DNA from: Maylandia zebra
Taxonomy: Eukaryota; Chordata; Actinopteri; Cichliformes; Cichlidae
Direction: 5' to 3'
Length of the DNA: 64,000 bases
Assembly (NCBI RefSeq): GCF_041146795.1
Contig: NC_135185.1
Location: forward strand, 10,287,529 to 10,351,528
Position 1 is the stretch's first letter; each line of letters starts with the position of its first letter. The translations under genes were made by a program, and so were the position numbers. Under the pieces are notes generated by a model that saw only the letters and a list, made by a program, of their open reading frames with translations, made no database searches and had not been told where the DNA came from. Shown here in pieces: positions 56,531-64,000 of this stretch.

Positions 56531-58808
56531 TTAATTGAACTGTCTCAGTGATATGTGGAGTCCAGAAAGTAGGCCAGTGATGAGCTCAATACCATGACTC
56601 CCTCTGGTGCCACTTAGTGGATTAAACAGTTCTACCACTTGCTCCATCACCATTCCGTCCAGAGTAAATTCAATGTCTGGCACAGTAATCCTCTCAGGCC
56701 AGTCGACCAGCAATCCCAGCTCATCTGTACCATGAGCAGCAGCACCACCACCAGAATCTGCACCTGAGCCCTGAGCAGCAGTCGTCTCACTCTCAGTGGC
56801 TGTCACACCACCATCAGCTGTCCCACCAATAGTCCCATCAGCAGCAGCTGCTCTGGTCTGAAAGATGTCCTGCATGGCAGTTGAGGCTCGGCCCTGTTGC
56901 TGGAGGCTGCCTCGGACAAAAATCTGTAATGGGCTCAAGTGTCTCTCTGTCCGCAAGCCATGATTGTTCCACTGTTGAGTGAAGTCTTTCAAATCTCTGT
57001 TGATCCTTGGGAGATAGATGTAATGGAGAGCCCAAAGGTGCATTTCATTGTCAATGTCAATGATGCCTTCCTCCTCCAGGTGGTGAAATAAATCACAGTA
57101 CACATTGGTCATTCCTCGCCACAGATCACCCCAGAGCCTCTCAATTCTCTGATTATGGGTACTCCTTCCTCTTAGGGCACTTCCACGATCAAAGCCTCTG
57201 AAAATGTTCATCATCAGGCAGACAGCATTGTTTTCCCCTCCTCTGTCTGTCCGGACCCTCGAGGGTACACCATAGGATACCACGGCTCTGATGAAACTTG
57301 ATAAAACAGTACTGCTACGGTTGTTGTTTGAGGCATGAAGGAAGACCACAAGACGACTGTATCCATCAATAGCCCCATGAATGACTATCCTCCACCTAAA
57401 ACAGTGGTCCATAAGAAGAAAAATCTTATTTCTGCTTTGTTATTGAAACAATGGAAACACACACTCTTAATTGATTTACATGGCACTATTGCATGTCAAG
57501 TTTGTCTGTACGTTGCTTGCGATGTCTGTGTTCTCTCATTTTCCCCTTTAAACATAACCAGTTGTGTTAGAGGACTGCCCATCACAGGGCCTGGCTCTAT
57601 TGGATGTGTCTTACTGTTCAACAGTTATATTTGATGTAATGCTGAATTTCACTTTGGTCAAAATAGGTGTTCAACAAATCAGTGTGCTTGGTTACCTTAT
57701 CAGCTTGTGATTTCCATCAATGTGCCACAATGAGTTTGGACCTGCAACCTGATATGTTCTTCGTTCTGGTCTCCGCAAAACTGCTCTTATGGCAGCTGCT
57801 CCAGGATTTATCCGTAGCATGCTTGCTCGAACCCTCCTTCGCTGTACACGTAGTCCACGTACTCGCAGGGAGGCTCTGACAGCCTCAGGACCAATTTGTT
57901 CATTGCCAGCGACAATGTCCTGCACATGTTCATCCAGCGCACTGTCAGTCAGTTCCGCATACATTGATGCACGGGTGAAATTATACTGTCTGAAATCAGA
58001 CAAAAAGAACACGAGTATTTTATCACTGCCATAACAACACACATCATTACTTGACTAGTTAGTGCACATTCAAATATACTAATTTTTACAATTTCACAAT
58101 ACCATTTAATTTGAATAAACAGTGGGTGTGTGTCACAAAAGAACTGAAAGTCACACTGGTTTCAAAAGTCACTGACCGCAGACATCTTCGAATTGTACGA
58201 AGTGAAACATTCAAAATATCAGCCATCTGAGGTGCAGTGAATCCACATGACTTCAGGAATGAAAGCTGTTCCCGAGTGATAAGGTAAAGGGATCTGCCTC
58301 TACCTCTGTTGAAAACCACTGGTGCCTGGTATCCAAAAGAGCCTGAAAATATATAAGCGTTTGGTGTATTTGGAAAATAGGTTAAGACAGAGTCATAATT
58401 TATTTCACACTTTTGATCAGTCAAGGAATCGACACAATATGTGCTTACCTTGTTGGCCATGCTGAGTAGACAGTTCGACCTCCTGAATCAATTCAGCCAA
58501 GTCACGCAGAAGTTGATCTGCTGCAGTTACACTGATCAGTCTTCCTCTTGCCCACCGAAGGCTTCTCTGCATTGTCTCCAACCTCAAAGACATCAAAAAA
58601 TTACTTCTTAATTCATGTTATATTTTCAGGCCATATTCCCCTTAAACATTTTATGCAAGTTAAAATGTTAAATGTTTTCCATCATGCTTTCATCATACCT
58701 CCTTAACGCTAACTGTAGCACATCTGGTCCAACATCGTCCATCAGCAGCCGCCGTGTACAGTCATTATGAATGTTCTTGCACCTTGAGATGAAAATCCTC
58801 CAGGCCAT
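56531..58808 (-). CDS. Spliced DDE integrase/transposase, 522 aa
   Basis: Five coding exons (minus): 58808-58699, 58582-58449, 58342-58177, 57989-57696, 57395-56531. All junctions are GT-AG with matching phases (2, 1, 2, 2) and no stop. The N-terminus is helical. A helix-turn-helix lies at about 107-137 (QLSFLKSCGFTAPQMADILN...). The integrase core (rve) has D228 (WHIDGNHKLI), D285 (VRTDRGGENN) and E320 (NQRIERLWGD), i.e. D-x56-D-x34-E, all catalytic residues kept. The C-terminal 160 residues are Ala/Gly/Thr-rich then acidic-hydrophobic. It should cut and join DNA ends in the nucleus. Neighbour: a divergent gene from 60362. It may be the transposase of a mobile element or a domesticated copy; no terminal repeats were identified. 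Confidence 0.9.
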
Positions 58809-60082
58809 ACTTTGTACTGTGATTCTACAAAGACAAAAATTTAAATTATTGCTTTCAACAGGTTTATATATTTAAATAAATCAAAAAATTTCATGTTAGT
58901 CTTCTGAAAATTGTGACTGAGCACTTTTGGAAACACTATGTCATCACTAAGTATTGGGACTGTGAACAGTTACAGAATGCATCTGAAATAAATGTCACAT
59001 TCTAACAGGTTATAGTTCTGTTAATAGAGCTTTTGAATCTACGTTTCATACATATTCCTATCTTTAATAGCAGTATGTCAACGATGTCAACCAATATTTT
59101 CATATTTCAAACACACACCCAAGTTAAAAATTTGAATCTCCGCATCTTCTACTCAGCAGATCTGAAAAATCATTTTTGATAATGTTCCGATTCCATTGTC
59201 AAATGTTCCCATCCATGTTATTCATCTTTGTTTATTTTAAATGCTGTCATTAGTTTTTTTTTTCCAACTAATTACCAAAATGAACATGGTCTACATTGTT
59301 TTGCTCACTTAAATAAAACGACATTTTTGTATTGTACCCTGGGTTCATGAAGACCATGCTGTCTTTTAACTTTATTATTTCTTTTCTGCATATACTGACT
59401 GTTCTTTATTCATTTCTCTACTTTCTCCTCTCTTCTTCTTCAGTCAAGTTTAACGGCAGCTTGCATCCACTTTCTCCTCTCAATTCCGCTGAGATTAATT
59501 CCCGCTCTACTGTACAAGACTTGTGAATGGTTACCTGGAGGGATGTACCACTGTGAGAGGGGTGATACGGAACAGTCCAGGTGATCGCTGCTTTAATTTA
59601 CCGGTCAGATATACCTAAATTGCACGTCGACATAGCTAGTGAACTGTAACTAGACCATAAATCAGTGATAACAAAAGAACATTCAATCTACTTTCTCCGG
59701 TACTTTATAGAAAAAAATCAACATCAATTCAATGTCGTCTTGCTATCTGGGATGGCAGTGCAGTAACGTGTAGCCTAATCCGGCTAATGTAACAAGTGAT
59801 ATAAAACCGTATTTTAAATAATATAAAGTGGCTAAACGGAGTACCATATTAAAGACCTTATTAACATGCCTCACCTAAAATGGCATGTTGGCAACATTCC
59901 TAACGGACAAAGGTTAGCATGACTTGTCTGTGAAGGTTCTCAGCATGACTTTTTTTTCGCTTACTACAATACAAAGCTAACATATAACATGTGCTTAAAA
60001 GGACAAAGCAATGTTTTTGAATCATCGCTTAGCTTTTAGTTAGCAAAGACGAACAATAATTGAGATTAACTAGGGTACTTAC
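58809..60082. other. First intron of integrase gene
   Basis: AT-rich, no ORF of interest. An acceptor (TTTGTAG, about 58817-58823 on the minus strand) precedes the ATG exon. The donor at 60082 belongs to the putative leader exon. Confidence 0.5.
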
Positions 60083-60210
60083 GGTGTTTTTTGTTGGCGC
60101 AGAGATTTCGCATGCATTCATCTGTATGTAGTTTGTCGCACATAGCTTGATTGAGACAACACAAATATGAGGTTGACTGTGATTGGTTAACACAAATTCT
60201 GATCACAGGT
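60083..60210 (-). other. Putative 5' non-coding exon of integrase gene
   Basis: Minus strand ...AACAAAAAACACC|GTAAGTACCC: a consensus donor at 60082. It contains no ATG-led frame joining the coding exons. The upstream limit is a guess. Confidence 0.45.
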
Positions 60211-60361
60211 TGTGGTAAGGGGTGGATTAAAAAAAAAACACAACCTTCAGTCTTGCTGATCCAATCACAAACAATGTACCTTCTCCCGCCGTACTTTGAA
60301 TTTTAGGGATGCTATATATATATATCTGCCCAGCCTTTTGGCGGACTTTTTGGGAACAGTC
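60211..60361. promoter_or_regulatory. Bidirectional promoter region
   Basis: About 280 bp separate the leader-exon donor of the integrase gene from the ATG of the plus-strand gene. A TATA-like CTATATATATATATC lies at 60312-60326, 36 bp before the plus ATG, and an ATTGGAT/CCAAT-type motif at 60257-60265. Shared regulation is inferred from head-to-head layout. Confidence 0.5.
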
Positions 60362-63300
60362 ATGTCCGAACGGAGCGCTGCATTTCGACGGAGAGTCACT
60401 GATATCAGAGACAGAATGAATGCCCAATTTAACCGGCTACTGAATCAAGATGACAGTGAAGAGGGGACATCTCTTCTACAAAGGTGAAATGCTTTGGTGG
60501 TGGTTACTCTATTGGCAAGCTTTTAGCTTTGCGCCTTTTTTGTTTTTGCAAAAGGAAATAACTTTTACATTTTTAAATAATAAATGGCTCGTTTACTAAT
60601 TATCTGTTACAATTCAACAACAAATTCTGTAATCATAAATGTCTATCCTAGATTGACGACTTCAAATGACAGTCATTTTAATCCCTGTTATGTGCATTTA
60701 TGCATAAAGATTTTAGTTTATAAATGTAGCATATCCCATATTTTCAGGGAGCATTTAATTTGCGAGACAATAGAAAAATGCATGCAATAAACACCGATTG
60801 AACACTCATTCCTTACTCTGAGTGTGTTGGGTGGTTTTTTTTTCTTTTCTTTTTTTTCTTGGGGGGGGTGTCTCTGTGTGATTAGTTTCACTAAAATTAT
60901 CTCATGGTCTAATGATAGCTTTGGAGTTTTCCGCCAACAGCACGGAGGTGGGCCAGTGCGCAGACCAAGAGGCGGGAGAACCAGACATCGCCAGTTAACG
61001 TTTAAGGTGTCAGTACTAAGGAATCCCACACTGACACACTACCGATCTCATAGGGGTAATCAATATTTATATTAATATTAATTATTTGGAGTGATGGGTT
61101 TGAAAAATGAGAATTACATCATGGTGTCAGTTGTTTACAAATTGTAGAATTTGGCATTAGATTTTTAGCACCTTTGTAATCTTTATTTCCTTGCACCAAT
61201 AAGTTGATGTTGAGACACTACAATGTGACAATTTACCCTTTTCCGTTTTTAGGGAAAGCTAATTTGGTTTAAATTTGATTACAGATGCCACTCCTGCTAC
61301 TCGGGTGGTCGTTCCTGTAAACCTAAATGCAGCTGAATTCAGGCAGGCACTACGGGACAATATTGCAGACATACCCTTGCAGTTCGATCTATGCAAAGTG
61401 AATGGACAGCGGCTCATTCTTCCTCTTGAAGAGGAGACGCCCCAAGAAATTAGAGCAAGAAACCTACTGGGTCGCTCCAATCTTTATATCCGTCCAAAGG
61501 TATTCAAATGTTCCACTCGGGTGGCTGATATGGCATAATTGTCACTATTACTGTAACTCAGTGGCACTCCAGTCACCCTAGTATTGTATAAGACATCTTT
61601 AACATGTTACTGCTCAGAATAATAAATGCTGTGATTTTCCCCAAAGGATTTGAGACATTCATCTGATCACTATGCCAGATGGCTATGCTTAAATAATGCC
61701 CCGCCAATTGATTCACTGTTAATAACAGAAATGCAGTAGAGCAAGCTTCAACTGTGGTCTAACAGTATTTTAGGGTTAGGGTCATTTTATTCTTGTAATC
61801 TTAGTTTCCTGGGTTCTGGCTTTTTCATTGTCTTTTGTTAATGTCCTTAACCTTTCCTTTATTTATTTATTTATTTTTTTCCCCCTCAGTTATCCTAAGT
61901 TCTACCTACCCAAAGTGTCACGGTCCTGAGTCTGTGGACTCGGTGTTTTTCTGTTTGTATTAGTTAGCTTTGATTTCATGATGTGTTTTGATTCTCTTGG
62001 GTTTGATTTCTGTCGCTAGTATTCCTAACTTCCTAGGTCCTGGGCATTTCTTGTGTTCTCCTTCTTAGGTCGTGGTTCTGTGTTCTGTTAGTATACAGTC
62101 GTCTCTGTCAGTGTGTCTCTTGTTCTGTCACCGTATCCCCTAGGTTAGTCCACGTCTGTTCAGTTTCCTGTTTTACTTTGAAAGTCTGTGTACTATGTCA
62201 ATGTGTTGAGTTTTGCCTCGTCATGTCTGATGAGTCCCAGCTGTGCTCTCCTCCTGTTTCACATTCCCTAATCACCTCAGTATGTATTTAAGCCTTGTGT
62301 GTTTCCCTGCCAGTTGGCGCGTTGTCCTCTGTTCTTGTTTGTCATTTGTTGTTCCATTTCTTTTATATTTTAATAATCTGGTGTTTTAGATTACAGAGGC
62401 CAATGAGGACTCAACTGGTGGAGAAGTTGTGCAGTCTGAGATGGCAATGTAAGTCTTTGACAACTGCCTTTGGACTGTAGCACTGTAAATGCATTACACC
62501 CTCTCATCAACAATATTTACCATATTGCAGTGTGCTGCATGACACCGAGACACCTGACCATAGCAGGCACAATGTACAGGAGCCAGAGGTTATCAGGTAA
62601 ATGGCACTCTGTTTGTTTATGAGTTGGAATTTTAATCTTAAACTATTGCACAATTTCATTTATTTTTTTGGTAAAAACTAGTTTGGTACAAACTAATTAT
62701 ATCATTATTATAACTTGGATCATTTTGTGTAGTCTAGATCAATAAATATCTGCATTGGGGTCCTCTTCCTGCTATGAAATATTTCTGCTATTCCTTTGCA
62801 GTGGTCTGCATGAAAACCATACAGCTCATTCTAGTAGGCATGGTCTCCAGGAACCAGAGGTTAACAGGCAAGTGGTAGTTGTTGAATAACATGCCAAAAC
62901 TTAAGTGTAAACTGGAACTTATAAAGCACACACTATAGGTAAATAGACACTCAATAAGTACAATATACGGGGTGAGACCAGCGAATATTAAAATTTGAAA
63001 GGTTGCATGTATTGAACTGATAACATTTATGTGCTCTGAATATAGACCAATGGTTTAATTGCCTCATTCGGTTTCTGTTTTGCTTTTTCATGTTTTTCAG
63101 ATTTGTTGATGTCATGATATAGGTATTTTTAATTGCTGAAAATGCATCGATAACACTTTAGTCAGCCTGACCATTCAGACACTTGGAACTACAAATCACC
63201 CAAACTATTCCCAGTAAATGGGCAGTTCCTTATGTTTCACAAAAAAAGGAAAAGAAGACACTGCTGGCCTGTGATAATCTTTTGTGCGCAGGAAAACTGC

Positions 63301-64000
63301 ACTGTCAAAACTTGAAAGTTGCATTTTATAGTTTATTGATCCATTTTGGCAACCAATAACAAGATCCATTTTTGTTCCTTCATGCTGCTTGTCTCTCAAA
63401 TTAAAAAACAAACAAACAAAACAAAAGGCCCATCTCAGTGCATGCTGGTCTTATACCAGTCTCTTAAGTTATCAAAAATAGCCCTGAAATTCTTCCTGGC
63501 TGACTTGATAAGATAAACAACAAAACAATGAAGTGAGCATTAACCTACAAATAAAAAAATGATTAACCCAGAAATAGAAGTAAACTAACAACAAACTTTA
63601 TATTTTAATATTTTGAAATTTGTTTAAATCCAAATGGCTCCAACAGATGCAATCAAGGACCAAATAATGTGAAATCAGATTCTTTTATCAGATGAGTCAT
63701 TCCATTTCAGTATGTATACATGATATTAAAAAAATCAAATGCATTTGTTCTGTTTAGGGAAGAGTTTTACATCGACTCTGCAGAGTCAGAAGTATCAGAC
63801 CTGGATGAGGCTGTCCTGGCTTCCCCTGAACAAAATGACTCGCATGTATGTCTCATGAACAACACTGCCAGAACTGCTGTGTATGTGTTTCATGTAGTCA
63901 TGACCCTTCTCTCTCTCCCCCCTTCCCCCCCCCCCCCCCCCCCTTCTTCAGGACGAGATGGACCTTGCGACTGTGATGAAAGATTTCCAGGAAACGCATC
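60362..64000 (+). CDS. Multi-exon gene, G2E3/HECT-like N-terminus (partial)
   Basis: Eight exons fit in one frame: 60362-60483, 60919-61055, 61285-61499, 62390-62448, 62531-62596, 62802-62867, 63758-63845 and 63952 onward (open at the edge). Phases match at every junction. Sites are GT-AG except a GC donor (GCAAGT) after exon 6. The product starts MSERSAAFRRRVTDIRDRMN, followed by an Arg/Gly-rich stretch and LTFKVSVLRNPTLTHY. A conserved block follows (FDLCKVNGQRLILPLEEETP ... NLLGRSNLYIRPK) and then acidic Ser/Glu-rich exons. The central block resembles the N-terminal part of fish proteins annotated as G2/M-phase E3 ubiquitin ligase-like, whose HECT domain lies C-terminal; that part would be outside the window. 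Function therefore unproven. Exons 5 and 6 are tandem duplicates. Confidence 0.75.
61916..62335 (+). mobile_element. LTR fragment in intron 3
   Basis: TGTCACGGTCCTGAGTCTGT... matches the start of the LTR at 23334-23908 and keeps GTTTCCTGTTTTA and CCCAGCTGTG stretches in order. The 3' part is lost before exon 4 (62390). Confidence 0.7.
62531..62867 (+). repeat. Tandemly duplicated exons 5 and 6
   Basis: 62531-62596 and 62802-62867 are both 66 bp, both phase 2-2, and code VLHDTETPDHSRHNVQEPEV and GLHENHTAHSSRHGLQEPEV. Confidence 0.85.

Noticed and set aside
60941..61055. Exon 2 acceptor at 60940
   Set aside because: That acceptor gives a frame with a stop after joining exon 1; the acceptor at 60918 keeps the frame open.
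62397..62448. Exon 4 acceptor at 62396 (ATTACAG)
   Set aside because: Using it shifts frame; the acceptor ending at 62389 fits the phase on both sides.

Overview
The window is eukaryotic and looks like a teleost, probably percomorph and possibly cichlid-like. This rests on spliced genes with GT-AG introns, a fish-type immunity-related GTPase, a tRNA-derived SINE, fish LINEs, Penelope-like and Copia elements, and many hAT and Tc1 elements. Most of the 64 kb is transposon-derived. Three regions carry convincing genes; the rest are relics.

Layout. 1-5.5 kb: single-copy sequence and a 0.7-kb duplicated segment (about 1294-2009, repeated from 4916). 5.5-14.2 kb: the second copy of that duplication was split by a transposon ending CAGGGTTCGTA...; this transposon in turn contains a piggyBac-like element, a Tc1-like element, a solo LTR and a hAT element holding a pogo-like MITE. 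14.2-21.7 kb: a SINE, a LINE endonuclease relic, two hAT elements with exact 8-bp target duplications, Penelope-like reverse-transcriptase debris and LTR pieces. 21.7-28.6 kb: a complete, very young Copia retrotransposon (one ORF of 1344 codons, 5-bp target duplication). Its 5' LTR was itself hit by a second LTR element carrying a proline-rich 546-codon ORF.

28.6-33 kb: a hAT MITE and an intact immunity-related GTPase (IRG) gene with a probable non-coding first exon. A sequence like its 3' flank recurs at base 58, so a tandem paralogue probably lies just left of the window. 33-43.8 kb: two diverged copies of a promoter/first-exon segment about 9 kb apart. Between them lie a decayed coiled-coil pseudogene and a decayed endogenous-retrovirus envelope with an LTR-like tail. 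A possible coding exon of an unknown gene lies at 43.6 kb. 43.9-55.8 kb: a second Tc1 copy, two more hAT elements, a 5'-truncated LINE, a large inverted repeat, an odd AACGCCGTT-rich patch and LINE endonuclease relics.

55.9-64 kb: the most interesting part. Two spliced genes are divergent across about 280 bp. The left one (minus strand, 5 coding exons, 522 aa) is a complete DDE integrase with a helix-turn-helix and intact D228/D285/E320. The right one (plus strand, at least 8 exons, running off the edge) has an N-terminus like the fish 'G2/M-phase E3 ligase-like' proteins. All exon phases fit in both. They may form a two-gene mobile or domesticated unit; that link is inference.
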